DNA of 64,000 nt from Ruminococcus sp. (GTDB lineage Bacteria > Bacillota > Clostridia > Oscillospirales > Ruminococcaceae). The translations under genes and the position numbers were made by a program. Position 1 is the stretch's first letter. Every line of letters begins with the position of its first letter. Below are positions 44,623 to 55,485 of the stretch, piece after piece. The notes under the pieces were generated by a model that did not search any database, was not told the DNA's origin, and saw only the letters and a program-made list of their open reading frames with translations. The stretch spans positions 1 to 64,000 of the forward strand of contig SVNR01000002.1 of NCBI GenBank assembly GCA_015066815.1. The letters are read 5' to 3'.

Positions 44623-45738
44623 TTGGATAAGTTCAGACTATCCTGCCCTTGTCATTTTGGTCTTGAAAGCGTACTCAGCTTTGAGGCAAAAAAAATCGGC
44701 GCAGAAAACGTAAAGGCCGATAACGGACGTGTTACCTTCGAGGGCGACTTCAATATCATCGCAAGAGCAAATCTCTGCCTGTCTACAGCCGAAAGAGTAC
44801 TTATAGAGCTTGCAGAGTTCAAGGCATATACTTTTGAAGAGCTTTTTCAGGGAGTAAAAAAAATCCCGCTCGAAGATTTTATAGGGAAAACCGAAGCATT
44901 TCCTGTAAAGGGATATTCTCTTAATTCAACTCTTCGCAGCATACCTGACTGTCAGGCTATCATAAAAAAAGCCGCAGCAGAACGTCTTATGGGAAAGTAC
45001 GGAGTAAACTGGCTTGAGGAGAGTGGCGCTGTACACCAGATACAGTTCGGCATCATGAAGGATACCGTTACCATATATCTTGATACAAGCGGAGCAGGAC
45101 TTCACAAACGCGGCTACAGAAGAAACTCAAACCTTGCCCCTATCAAAGAAACTCTTGCCGCAGGCATAATCGACCTTGCACATGTACGTGACAACAGCTT
45201 TGTATGCGATCCTTTCTGTGGAAGCGGCACGTTTCTCATAGAATCCGCCTTCAAGGCGCTTAACATCGCACCGGGACTCAACAGACGATTTGCCGCTGAA
45301 AAGTGGGGAATGTCTGATGAAAAGATATGGTCTGATGAAAGAAAGCGTGCGATCTCTCTTGTAAAGAGAGACGTTGATTTTCACGGCATAGGGTTTGATA
45401 TTGACGAGGAATGCATCACACTATCAAACGACAATATAAAAAAAGCAGGCATAACCTCAAAGCTGTCAGCAAGCCGGGCTGATATCAGAAGCTTTGACGA
45501 TATCGAAAATGCCGTTGTTATATGCAACCCGCCTTACGGCGAACGTATGCTTGAGCTTAAACAGGCTGAAGAGCTGTACAGGATCATGGGAAGAAAATTT
45601 TCAAAAGACAAAGGGAACACATACTATATCATTTCACCACATGAGAGCTTTGAAACATTTTTCGGCAGACCTGCCGACAAGAGAAGAAAGCTCTACAACG
45701 GAATGATAAAGTGTCAGCTTTTTATGTACTTCAGATAA
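44623..45738 (+). CDS. THUMP-domain class I SAM-dependent RNA methyltransferase (RlmL/Trm14-like)
   Basis: TTG start; THUMP-like N-term; FVCDPFCGSGTFLIESAF; VVICNPPYGERM. Confidence 0.92.
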   Translation: MDKFRLSCPCHFGLESVLSFEAKKIGAENVKADNGRVTFEGDFNIIARANLCLSTAERVLIELAEFKAYTFEELFQGVKKIPLEDFIGKTEAFPVKGYSLNSTLRSIPDCQAIIKKAAAERLMGKYGVNWLEESGAVHQIQFGIMKDTVTIYLDTSGAGLHKRGYRRNSNLAPIKETLAAGIIDLAHVRDNSFVCDPFCGSGTFLIESAFKALNIAPGLNRRFAAEKWGMSDEKIWSDERKRAISLVKRDVDFHGIGFDIDEECITLSNDNIKKAGITSKLSASRADIRSFDDIENAVVICNPPYGERMLELKQAEELYRIMGRKFSKDKGNTYYIISPHESFETFFGRPADKRRKLYNGMIKCQLFMYFR

Positions 45739-45926
45739 ACGCCCGACATACACTTATGTGTTCTTGCTGTAATTTATTGACACCGAAAATCTCACTGCTT
45801 AAAAATATTTTACAGTAAATTTTTCATAAAAAAATCAGACTGTTATTATTGTGATATCATAAGAATAATATACAATATAAACAGCTTGCAACGGAAAACA
45901 ATAAATTAGTTTTAGGAGAACAAAAC

Positions 45927-48245
45927 ATGAGCGAATCAAGACTGAATATAGGTCTTTATGTAAGTAATCTTGTCGATATGTCGGTTCATTCCGTATGTAC
46001 AGGAGCTGCTGCCGCAGCAAAGGATCTCAACGCAAATCTTATAATCTTTCCCGGAATGCATCTTAACGGCGACTACAACGATCCGCTTAAGTCTCCGTAT
46101 TATTATCAGTACAACACGATATACGATCTTGGCGGAAAAGAAAACCTTGACTACCTGATGATAATGACCGGAGTAATCGGAAACACACTCGCCGACCAGG
46201 AGGTAGAAAAGTTCTTAAAAAGATTTTCTGATACTCCTGTTCTTACAATATCCTCAGAGCATCCCGGATACAGTTCAATAAGGTTTGATAATGAAAAAGG
46301 TCTCAAAAAAGCCATAAACCATCTTATACACAAGCACAACTGCCGCAAGATAGCTTTTGTAAGCGGCTCTGCCCACAATGCTGACTCAGCCAAGAGGCTT
46401 GCTGTATATCACGATACGCTTCTTGAAAACGGTCTGCCGATAGACCACAACATGATAGTATACGGAGATTTTTCCGAATACAGCGATGATGTTGTTTCAG
46501 AGCTTATCCGCAACAATCCGCAGATAGACGCAATATGCTTTGCAAACGACGAAATGGCAAAGGGCGGTTATCGTGTTCTTAAGAACTCAAAGTACATCGT
46601 AGGTAAAAACATATCCGTTATAGGCTTTGATAACTCAGCTACATCAATGAATCTCTATCCCCTGCTTACCACAGTAAACGCAGACAACTACGATCTGGGA
46701 TACACTGCTGTATCAATGATACCTGATATGCTTTCATCAGACGAGGTAAGGCATATAACCATACCCACAAGTCTTATCGTAAGAAATTCATGCGGCTGCA
46801 AAAACTCGTCATATGATAAGCTGAGCTATGTTTTCTCCGACACAAAGCTCAGCAGAGCTCAGCTGGCAGCTTTTTCTGTTGAAGACTATATGAACTATAT
46901 CTTTAACGAAAAGGACTCCCTCAGATACAGACATCATTTTTCAGATGCTGAGTTTGACAGAATACTTCTTGCTTTCTCAAACTTTTTTGAGATAATCTTT
47001 GACTATGACGCTTTTATAAAACCCAAGCACTATAAAAAAGCTGTTCAGAACGCTGTTGCCGATATTATATCAACAGATATACTCTCAGTAATGCCTGTAG
47101 ATACTCTTTTCAATATCATAGATACAGTTTACTGCAGAATCACAAGCAGCGGTTCTTATTCGGATGAGCTTGGCTTTATCTTTGCTCAGATATACAGAGA
47201 GTTTTCAACATACAAAAGAACAACTGACCGTTCTGAGATAAGATCTATACTTTTTAATGACTCCACGATAAACTACATCGTCAACGACGTTATAGTCACC
47301 GGTGAAACTACAGATCAGGCTCTGTATCCGGTGATGAAAAGACTTCATTCTCTCGGTATATCAAGAAGCTATATGTTTCTTTTTGACAAGCCTGCAAGAC
47401 ATACGGAAAACGCAGTCTTTACGCCTCCTGAAAACTGCTTCCTCAAGTTTTCTCAGGAGCACGAAGACATAAAATACTTCGGAAACAGTATATCCATAAA
47501 GTCGGACAAAGTAATCGACAACACCTATGTTCTTAAAGATACACCTACAACTCTCATAATAAGCCCGCTCTTTTCAAACGAAGAAATATACGGCCTGCTT
47601 GTATGTGACATGAAACCTGAGCTGTACCGTTATCTTAACAAAATAGCTCTTCAGATAAGCACTGCTCTCAAGTATCATTCAACACTCAACAACTGGCAGA
47701 TGCTTCTTGCAAACGAAAAGGAAAACAGCAGAAACTTTGAACAGATATCAAAGCACGACGAGCTTACAGGCGTTTTCAACCGAAGAGGTTACTTTGACAA
47801 CGCACAGGCTATTATCAGTAACCCTGCCAACGCAGAAAAGAACGCAATAGTTGTTTTTGCAGATATGGATAACCTGAAAATAATAAACGACCGCTTCGGT
47901 CATGAGGACGGAGATTATGCTATCAAGAGCATGGCAGAGATACTGAACCGCTCCTTCCGTACTACCGATATCATCGGCAGAATAGGCGGAGATGAGTTCG
48001 CAGTTTTCGCCCTTCTCGGTCATTCAGAAAACATAAACAAGATAACAAACCGTATTGCGGATATAACTGAAAAGTTTAACGACAGCTGCACGAAACCTTA
48101 CTACATTCATATGAGTATAGGTATATACACCTTCAAATGCAGCGACAAAATACAGCTTTCTGAAATCCTCGAAAAAGCCGACGAGCTTCTCTATAATCAG
48201 AAACGCAACAAAAAGAAAACTATTCTGAAAAACGAAAAAATCTGA
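45927..48245 (+). CDS. LacI/periplasmic-binding-like sensor domain fused to a GGDEF diguanylate cyclase
   Basis: N-term PBP1-like fold (KIAFVSGSA, AICFANDEMAKGGYRVL, ISVIGFDNSATS, SLIVRNSCGC); C-term ELTGVFNRRGYF, GRIGGDEFAVFAL. Confidence 0.9.
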   Translation: MSESRLNIGLYVSNLVDMSVHSVCTGAAAAAKDLNANLIIFPGMHLNGDYNDPLKSPYYYQYNTIYDLGGKENLDYLMIMTGVIGNTLADQEVEKFLKRFSDTPVLTISSEHPGYSSIRFDNEKGLKKAINHLIHKHNCRKIAFVSGSAHNADSAKRLAVYHDTLLENGLPIDHNMIVYGDFSEYSDDVVSELIRNNPQIDAICFANDEMAKGGYRVLKNSKYIVGKNISVIGFDNSATSMNLYPLLTTVNADNYDLGYTAVSMIPDMLSSDEVRHITIPTSLIVRNSCGCKNSSYDKLSYVFSDTKLSRAQLAAFSVEDYMNYIFNEKDSLRYRHHFSDAEFDRILLAFSNFFEIIFDYDAFIKPKHYKKAVQNAVADIISTDILSVMPVDTLFNIIDTVYCRITSSGSYSDELGFIFAQIYREFSTYKRTTDRSEIRSILFNDSTINYIVNDVIVTGETTDQALYPVMKRLHSLGISRSYMFLFDKPARHTENAVFTPPENCFLKFSQEHEDIKYFGNSISIKSDKVIDNTYVLKDTPTTLIISPLFSNEEIYGLLVCDMKPELYRYLNKIALQISTALKYHSTLNNWQMLLANEKENSRNFEQISKHDELTGVFNRRGYFDNAQAIISNPANAEKNAIVVFADMDNLKIINDRFGHEDGDYAIKSMAEILNRSFRTTDIIGRIGGDEFAVFALLGHSENINKITNRIADITEKFNDSCTKPYYIHMSIGIYTFKCSDKIQLSEILEKADELLYNQKRNKKKTILKNEKI

Positions 48246-48542
48246 TTTTTTTTGATCCCGATGAAGCTGCTTCTTTCGGGATCTTATTTTTTCAGATAAA
48301 GTACTCCCCGTTTTTCTTATTATTCTTCAAAAACTTTCTTTTCCTTTTCAATTTTAGTCAATTGCAACATATTTTTACGGATTTTTCATGTAGTTGCTTT
48401 GAATATAATCATTTTTTGTATTGACAATAAACCTCAAAATATTATATAATAAAATATATAAAACTTTTTACAAACGATTTATATCAGACAAAACATACAT
48501 GGTCAGAATTTTCAAAAAAATCTAATACACAGGTGATAAAAA

Positions 48543-49548
48543 ATGAAAAAACTTTGTAAAAACTGCGGAGCAAAAATACCCAAAAAAGCCGACACATGCA
48601 AAAAGTGCGGTGAACCTTACGAATACATAGATCTTGAGCTTGACCAGGAAACAAAAAAAGCCCTTGCTGTACGCAAACCATCTTACGTTATCAACGTATG
48701 CGTTATACTTCTTGCAGTGCTTGTTTTTGCGTATTCACTTTTACTTATTTATTTTAAATTCACAGGAGGCAAAGACGATAAGAAACAATCCTTTGTTTCT
48801 GACAGCTCTGTTACGGACATCACTGACAGCAGCACACCTGAGGATGATATTTCTTCACAGGTTCACTACAACGCAATTGATTTTATAGGACAGACCTTCG
48901 GAGAAGTAAAAAAAGTTCTCGGCGAACAGTATAGCTTAAAAGTATCCGATACAACAACACTTGTTTCATATATAAACTTCGGTAACACTGAGTACAGCAG
49001 ATCAAAACCCTACTGATGAATCTGTCATCACAAAGGTTATCGTAACCGGCAATGCTCATATAACACCTGTAGCTTCATGCGATATGACATACGACGAACT
49101 CAAAATAGTTCTTGCGTTTACAAAGCCGGCTCCGGAGCTTAATCAGTCAGATGCTTTTTATTATGTAAGCAAGATGTTTGAAAACGACAATTGTCAGATG
49201 CACGCTGACTTCAAGTTTGATAACGATTCTACTGACAAGGCACCGCTTGAAGTAATCATCTACAGCGCAGACACAGCACAGTCCAAGGTCATCGGTATAG
49301 TTTCCGGCCTTGACGAAGGAAGCTCTCTTAACGTGCGCAGTGATGCTTATTATGATGCGGAAGCACTTACCCAGATATATGAAGGCGATGAGGTAGAAAT
49401 AATAAACGAAATCAATTCAGGTGATGTGGACTGGTATGAGATTATTACCAAGGACAACATAAAAGGCTTCTCTGTAGCTGAGTTCATAGAAAAAAAATCA
49501 GACACAGATAATCAGGCTGCAGTTACAACTACAGCAGACGCAAACTAA
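48543..49548 (+). pseudogene. Zinc-ribbon/TM/PASTA-like/SH3b protein split by a frameshift (ORFs 48543-49016 and 49084-49548)
   Basis: ORF1: CKNCGAKIPKKADTCKKCG, TM, FIGQTFGEVKKVLGEQYSLK. After the shift (between 48976 and 49013) the other frame reads ...ADQNPTDESVITKVIVTGNAHITPVASCDMTYDELKIVLAFTK...GSSLNVRSDAYYDAEALTQIYEGDEVEII (SH3b). Confidence 0.65.
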
Positions 49549-49624
49549 ACCGCGTTTCTGAACAGGATTTATTTCAAAAAGGCATATAACATATTTTCTG
49601 CCGGAAGTGTTATATGTCTTTTTT

Positions 49625-49685
49625 TATCACCTGCACACCGGCTGATATTAAAAATAATTTTTTCACTTATTATATAGTAAACGCA
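49625..49685. repeat. Dispersed palindromic repeat, short form
   Basis: TCACCTGCACACCGGCTGATATTAAAAATAATTTTTTCACTTATTATATAGTAAACGC. Confidence 0.55.
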
Positions 49686-49723
49686 GAATAGATTTTAAAG
49701 AATACAGAAGGAATTACAGCAAT

Positions 49724-51475
49724 ATGGAAGAATATGTTTTTAACGTGAATCTGAAAGGCATGCTCGACATCCTTTCTAACCATCTTTACAGCACTCCAAA
49801 GGTATTTATCAGAGAGCTTCTTCAGAACTCAGTTGACGCAATAAACCTCAGAAGATCATACGAGAGCTTTGAAGACCCGCGAATAGACATAATAATAGAA
49901 GAAAACAAATCACTGACCTTCAGAGATAACGGAAGCGGTCTTACCGAAGAAGAGATCCACAAGTTCATATCGGTCATAGGACAGTCATCAAAACGTGACA
50001 GCAGAATGTCTTTTATAGGACGCTTCGGCATAGGTATACTTTCTTGTTTTATGGTCACACCCGAAATAACCCTCAGAACACGTTCATACAAGACTCCTGA
50101 CAAGGTATACGAATGGCATGGCTTTACAGACGGAAAATATACAGTAAGCGAAATATCCGATGACATGAAGACGGGCACCGAAATATATATAAAGCCTTCG
50201 CCTTCTTCTGAAAGCCTGTTCTCCTTTTCAGATATTCTCGGAACCGTCAGATACTACGGACTCCCTGTACAGTACCCCATATATGTAACCAGAGGAAATT
50301 TTTCTGCACGTGCAAATCCGCTTTTCAACAAGACAAGCACCAGCGACCGTGAGAACGTACTGTCCATGGGAAGACACATATTCGGAACAGACTTTGATTT
50401 TCTTGATTATATTCCGCTTGAATCTGAAAGCGGTCTTTTCAGCGGTGTGGCATATATACTCCCCTTTACTGTTTCGGCAGCATCTGTACGTAAACACCGA
50501 ATATACCTTAAAAACATACTTCTGACAGAGGACGGCGCTTCTATTCTTCCTGAGTGGGCTTTTTTTCTGAAATGCTTCTTCAACACAGACAAGCTCAGCG
50601 CGACTGCGTCAAGAGAGGACTTTTACAGAAACGAGCTTCTTGATACAGCTAAAAAAGAAATATCACAGTGTATCTCATCGTATCTCGAAAGAATCTCGAT
50701 ACAGAACCCGACTCTGCTTGCCCGCATAGTATCACTTCATGGACTTGCACTGAAATCAGTCGCTGCAGAAAACGAACGCCTTTTTAAGATTTTTATGCCA
50801 TACTTCAACTTTGAAACAAGCTTTGGCATCAGAAAAGGAAAAATGCTGATGAACTACGACTACAGTATTTTTTATACTACGGACTCCGAAACCTTCCGTC
50901 AGCTAAAGCCCGTTTTCTGCGAAAAGGATGAGCTGCTCGTAAACTGCGGTCTTGTGTACGACAAGGAGCTAATATCCATGCTCGAAAAGCTTAATCTTGC
51001 TCATACTGAAGCAATAAACACAAACCTTCTTAACACCATGCTTGAAGATCCGGACGAAACTGATGATTTGTTTTTTCTATGGCTTGTTGCAACAAAAGCT
51101 CTCGAACAGTATGACTGCAGCGTATGCATAAAAAACTTCAGTCCGTCACAGCTCTCTGCACTCTACACAACTAACTCTGACGGCGAAATCAGTAAAGAAA
51201 TCGAAAAAACAAAACAAAATTCCGACGAGATCTTTCTTAATATGCTCGATTCTCTTGGTGAAGAACTGCTTTACATATCTCCTGCCATGCTGTACCTTAA
51301 CGCCGGCAATTCAATAATCACAAAGCTTTCGCACCTTGACAATCCGGAAAAAATCCAGACTTTTGTACGCATCCTGTACTTCAACGCTCTCATAACCGGC
51401 GGCTTTCCTGTTTCAGGAAGCGACCTCTCGATAGCTAACGAAGATCTTATAAAACTGATAGAATGGGGATTATAA
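49724..51475 (+). CDS. HSP90/HtpG-like GHKL ATPase-family protein
   Basis: FIRELLQNSVDAI, FRDNGSGLTEEEI, FIGRFGIGILSCF (GHKL N, G1, G2 boxes); HSP90 middle-domain-like continuation. Confidence 0.92.
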   Translation: MEEYVFNVNLKGMLDILSNHLYSTPKVFIRELLQNSVDAINLRRSYESFEDPRIDIIIEENKSLTFRDNGSGLTEEEIHKFISVIGQSSKRDSRMSFIGRFGIGILSCFMVTPEITLRTRSYKTPDKVYEWHGFTDGKYTVSEISDDMKTGTEIYIKPSPSSESLFSFSDILGTVRYYGLPVQYPIYVTRGNFSARANPLFNKTSTSDRENVLSMGRHIFGTDFDFLDYIPLESESGLFSGVAYILPFTVSAASVRKHRIYLKNILLTEDGASILPEWAFFLKCFFNTDKLSATASREDFYRNELLDTAKKEISQCISSYLERISIQNPTLLARIVSLHGLALKSVAAENERLFKIFMPYFNFETSFGIRKGKMLMNYDYSIFYTTDSETFRQLKPVFCEKDELLVNCGLVYDKELISMLEKLNLAHTEAINTNLLNTMLEDPDETDDLFFLWLVATKALEQYDCSVCIKNFSPSQLSALYTTNSDGEISKEIEKTKQNSDEIFLNMLDSLGEELLYISPAMLYLNAGNSIITKLSHLDNPEKIQTFVRILYFNALITGGFPVSGSDLSIANEDLIKLIEWGL

Positions 51476-51479
51476 AAAA

Positions 51480-53807
51480 ATGTTCGACTATACCTATCTT
51501 GAAACGCTTTCTGCAGGTGAGGAACGTCTGAGATATCTTAAACAATGCATATCTGCAGCTGATAACCGCAGTAACTATGAACAGTCTCTTGAGCTGCGAT
51601 ATGCATATATAAAAGAATCTGTTTTTTCCGACAACTTCAGTGCTATTATTATGTTTCCACAGTATATGGCGCTGTTTAACGAGCATCCGGACATACATGA
51701 CAGGCTACACTTTATGACTGCGTTCAAGTGGATGATAGAAGCATGTGTTGATTATTTTCAGGTATCTGCAAACGATATAGAAAACTTTTTTGAAAAATTC
51801 AAAGAATACTGCATAAGCTTCGGATATTCGCTCAGGGCGTATTATATCATGAAGGCAAGATACTCCTTCATATCCGCTCCGGAAAAAGTAAACGAATATA
51901 TGACTCTGTGGAAGGAATCAGATACAGACGAGCTAAGCGACTGCAAAGCCTGTGAGAAAAATACCGAGCTTACCTCAGCTCTTCTGTCAGGTGAGGAAGA
52001 AAAAGCTGAAAAAATACTTTCTGATATCATATCACGAAATCTTTCATGCGGAAAAGTTCCGCATACAAGCTACGGAATGCTTGTAAGATATTTTATTCAA
52101 ACCGGAAATCTCGAACAGGCTGAGCATTATGCAGATCTTCTGCTTCCTATGGTAAAGGGAAACATAGAGTTTTTAACAGAGATAGCACATGTTTTTCTTT
52201 TAAAAACATTCACTGCTCCAAACGAAGCCTACAATATATTCTGTAAGCATCTTGAGCTGTTTATCAGAACCAAGAACCCGAAGCTTAAGTTTTACTTTGC
52301 AAACGCAGCTGCAGTCTTCTTCAGAAACGCCATGGATTCTAATCAGGAAGAGCTTCCTATGAAGCTTCCGAGAACGTTCGAGCTCTACGAGGACGAAAAC
52401 CTGTACAGTACACGCAGAATGTTCAGATACTTTATCAACGCTGCTGCAATAATCGCTCAAAAGTTCGATAAACGAAACAGCAACACCTTCTTTACGGATT
52501 ATCTGAACCGAAAATACCCTTCAGAACCGCTGTGTGAGCTTTCTCTTCCCGAACACGGAACAGCCGATCGTCAGCCCTTTTCATATGCTGTACCTTTTCT
52601 GAGCGAAGAATCTGTTCCCTCCTGTGAAACAATAATATCACTTGTAAAAAAAGTTCCCGACCTTATCCTTTACAACATAAACAATGCAGAACCGGACACA
52701 ATAGTACTGTACGGATATAACGAATACATAGAAGCAGCTTTTTTATGCAAGCTTTTTATTGTTGATCCTGAGGATCTTGAGGATTATTATCCTGTTCATC
52801 CCATACCCGAAGAAACAACAGAGCACATATTAACAAACTGCAAAAAATGCATAGTTGTATCGACGTTTTTAAACAAAGGCTCTGAAAACTCAATAGCTAC
52901 TTTACTGCTTCAGTTTGCAGACGCTGTAAACATTGTCCGCTCTCCTATTATTCTGTGTATAACAAACGGTACGATACTTTCTTCTGAATGGGTGCACTTC
53001 CATACTTCCGCAAGACTTCCGCTGTTTGATAAGTACATGTACGGAGTCCATGCATACCCGTCCATGTCAGATGAAACCCGTTTTGATGTTATGACAAGCG
53101 GACTTGTCCAGCAAGGCTCAAGAGAGCTTACAGTTATAAACGTAGAAGAAGATGATCTTGATTTTATAAACAGCGTTATTTCTCAGATAGCAGATCTTAT
53201 ATGCGGGTTTACAGAGCTTCGTGATGAAAACTGTGTTACAGGGTTTGGCGTTGTATATAACGAAGAATCCGAAGTACAGTTTTCATGGATCCCTGTTGAA
53301 AAGGCCTATCCTGACAGCTTCAGTAAAACAGACAAGGAGCTTGCTGTACCGATACTCTATCTGAGTGCAGATGATGCGGAAAACGGAAAAGGATATCTTA
53401 TAAACGAGATACCTTATGATATACGTGGAAAAATTGACTTCAGAAACTCGCTCAAGTCCTTGCGTATAGAAGCTGTCCTCGCACAAAAAAATCTTCCAAT
53501 AGCCTTTGAAGCCATGCAGAAAAATGAAAACAGCGAGCTTATTATCGGAGTGAACATTCCGATCGATGATCCCGAAATCGACTTCGACTATGACGAGATA
53601 TGCATTAGGGCGATGTCCTTTGATGAAGACAAAAACACAGTTACCGGAAAAATAGTCCTCGGTCTTGATAATATCGAGGGGTATCAGACCGATAAAACAG
53701 TTACTGTTGATACAGAAAGCATTATTTTCTGGCGTTTCGAGTTCGAAAACAAATTTTTTTCCGCCGATGATACATATCTCATTGCAAAGCTTCAGACTAA
53801 CCAATAA
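51480..53807 (+). CDS. Large TPR/helical-repeat protein of unknown function (DUF4026-like C-terminus), partner of the HSP90-like gene
   Basis: 775-aa ORF starting 4 nt after the HSP90 stop; helical N-terminal half; C-terminal VQFSWIPVEKAYPDSFSKTDKELAVPILYL. Confidence 0.75.
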   Translation: MFDYTYLETLSAGEERLRYLKQCISAADNRSNYEQSLELRYAYIKESVFSDNFSAIIMFPQYMALFNEHPDIHDRLHFMTAFKWMIEACVDYFQVSANDIENFFEKFKEYCISFGYSLRAYYIMKARYSFISAPEKVNEYMTLWKESDTDELSDCKACEKNTELTSALLSGEEEKAEKILSDIISRNLSCGKVPHTSYGMLVRYFIQTGNLEQAEHYADLLLPMVKGNIEFLTEIAHVFLLKTFTAPNEAYNIFCKHLELFIRTKNPKLKFYFANAAAVFFRNAMDSNQEELPMKLPRTFELYEDENLYSTRRMFRYFINAAAIIAQKFDKRNSNTFFTDYLNRKYPSEPLCELSLPEHGTADRQPFSYAVPFLSEESVPSCETIISLVKKVPDLILYNINNAEPDTIVLYGYNEYIEAAFLCKLFIVDPEDLEDYYPVHPIPEETTEHILTNCKKCIVVSTFLNKGSENSIATLLLQFADAVNIVRSPIILCITNGTILSSEWVHFHTSARLPLFDKYMYGVHAYPSMSDETRFDVMTSGLVQQGSRELTVINVEEDDLDFINSVISQIADLICGFTELRDENCVTGFGVVYNEESEVQFSWIPVEKAYPDSFSKTDKELAVPILYLSADDAENGKGYLINEIPYDIRGKIDFRNSLKSLRIEAVLAQKNLPIAFEAMQKNENSELIIGVNIPIDDPEIDFDYDEICIRAMSFDEDKNTVTGKIVLGLDNIEGYQTDKTVTVDTESIIFWRFEFENKFFSADDTYLIAKLQTNQ

Positions 53808-53811
53808 AAAC

Positions 53812-53852
53812 AGCCTGCCATACAATTATCCTTAACTGTATGGCAGGCTTTT
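53812..53852. terminator. Bidirectional terminator
   Basis: AGCCTGCCATACA-attatccttaac-TGTATGGCAGGCT-TTT. Confidence 0.85.
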
Positions 53853-53855
53853 AAT

Positions 53856-54416
53856 CTATGAAGTATATTTTTCTGTGAGCGGTATAAGTCTTACCGCTGC
53901 AAATGCACTGAGAACGCACATTATTATATCTCCGGGCACCGGTACAAGAAAACAGTTTATAAACAAAAAACCGACTCCTATACCATCACCGGGAAGCCAT
54001 ATGTTTTTTGCGGCATAAAAGTAAAGCATTCCGAAAAAATACACCGCAAGCATGCCGGAAAAAACAGCAGCAAGCAGTCTTTTAAACCCGGGTTTTGATG
54101 ACTTCCTTGCTATCATGCCTGTTATATATGTTCCCGGCAAAAAACCTATAAGATATCCAAAATCAGGCATAAGAACATATGATATACCGCCGCCCTTCGA
54201 AAAAACCGGAAACCCGATAAGTCCAAGAATAAGATATACCAGAACGCTCAGTGTTCCGTATTTTTTTCCGAGCAGAAGACCCGCAAGCACTGTAAACTCA
54301 TACTGAAGCGTAAGAGGCACCGCTGACAGAGGAAGCTTTATAAACGCACCTATACAAATAAGAGACGTAAACAAAGCACAAAGACAGAGCGATGTTGTTT
54401 TTTTAGTCCTGTTCAT
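53856..54416 (-). CDS. bioY: Biotin transporter BioY
   Basis: 6 TM; PLSAVPLTLQYEFTVLAGLLLGKKYGTLSVLVYLILGLIGFPVFSKGGGISYVLMPDFGYLIGF. Confidence 0.95.
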   Translation of the reverse strand: MNRTKKTTSLCLCALFTSLICIGAFIKLPLSAVPLTLQYEFTVLAGLLLGKKYGTLSVLVYLILGLIGFPVFSKGGGISYVLMPDFGYLIGFLPGTYITGMIARKSSKPGFKRLLAAVFSGMLAVYFFGMLYFYAAKNIWLPGDGIGVGFLFINCFLVPVPGDIIMCVLSAFAAVRLIPLTEKYTS

Positions 54417-54441
54417 TTTTCTGACTCTTTCTGTTTTTATA

Positions 54442-55416
54442 TTATAGTTTTTTTCGTATGCTTATTTCTCCGCTTGTAACAACACCCTCTGTTCCGTCAG
54501 CGTATTTTACAAGCAGTCCGCAGTCATCGTTTATCCCTGTAAGAAAAGCCGGAACAGTACCTGACGGAGATATGATATTTATCTTTTCACCTATCCACAT
54601 TATGCGTTTCTTATAGCTTTCAAAAAACGTATTTTTTTCAAGCTCTTCGTAGTATCTGAAAAAATATGAAATTACTCTTGCCGCAAGCATACTCCTCATG
54701 TCGCTTATACGTTCTTCAAAAACACATCCTGCAGTGTTTTTTATTTCGTCAGGAAAATCCTCTGAGGGAGGATAAACGTTTATGCCTATCCCGAGTATGA
54801 CGTACTCTGCCCTCCCGCATTCGATGTCTGTTGCAGCTTCAGTCAGAATACCGCACACCTTGCGCCTGCGCAAATATATATCGTTTACCCATTTTATTTT
54901 TGATGGTATCCCTGTTAGTTCTTCTATTGCCTCAGCAGCTGCTGCGGCGGCTGAGGTTGTTATTTTTACGGCATCTGTAACAGGTATATCAGGTCTTAGC
55001 AAAAGACTCATATATATGCCTGTGTTGTCCGGTGAAAAAAAGCTACTTCCGCGCCGTCCTCGTCCTGCAGTCTGGTTTTCCGATATAACAAGTGTTCCCT
55101 CCGGTGCACCATTCGCAGCAAGAGTCTTAAGCCCGGAGTTTGTTGAGTCTATGCTTCTGAAAACATTTATTTCTTTTACTTTTTCTGTATCGAGATGCTT
55201 TCTTATTTTTTCCTCGGTTATTATATCGTTGTTTTCTGCAAGACAATATCCTTTGTTCTGTATTGCAGGAATATCGTATCCTTCAGCACGCAGGGACTTT
55301 ACTGCTTTCCACACTGCACACCTTGTACAGCCTAGTTTTTTTCCTATGTCTTCCCCTGATATAAAACAGCCCTTGTTTTCCTCAAAAAGTTTTTTTAATT
55401 TTTCTTTTGTCTTCAT
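54442..55416 (-). CDS. birA: Bifunctional biotin-protein ligase / biotin operon repressor
   Basis: N-term HTH; SENQTAGRGRRGSSFFSP; KIKWVNDIYL; GIGINV. Confidence 0.95.
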   Translation of the reverse strand: MKTKEKLKKLFEENKGCFISGEDIGKKLGCTRCAVWKAVKSLRAEGYDIPAIQNKGYCLAENNDIITEEKIRKHLDTEKVKEINVFRSIDSTNSGLKTLAANGAPEGTLVISENQTAGRGRRGSSFFSPDNTGIYMSLLLRPDIPVTDAVKITTSAAAAAAEAIEELTGIPSKIKWVNDIYLRRRKVCGILTEAATDIECGRAEYVILGIGINVYPPSEDFPDEIKNTAGCVFEERISDMRSMLAARVISYFFRYYEELEKNTFFESYKKRIMWIGEKINIISPSGTVPAFLTGINDDCGLLVKYADGTEGVVTSGEISIRKKL

Positions 55417-55485
55417 AACATGTCAGCTCCTGTAAAAAGCGTGGTTTTTCCGTGTTTTCTTAAGTATATCATATGGATAAGCGTA

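Noticed and set aside
51500-51580. Possible repeat copy inside the TPR/DUF gene (SCRYALFKISQTFLTCRK in antisense)
   Set aside because: Lies within a coding region with only weak resemblance; likely chance
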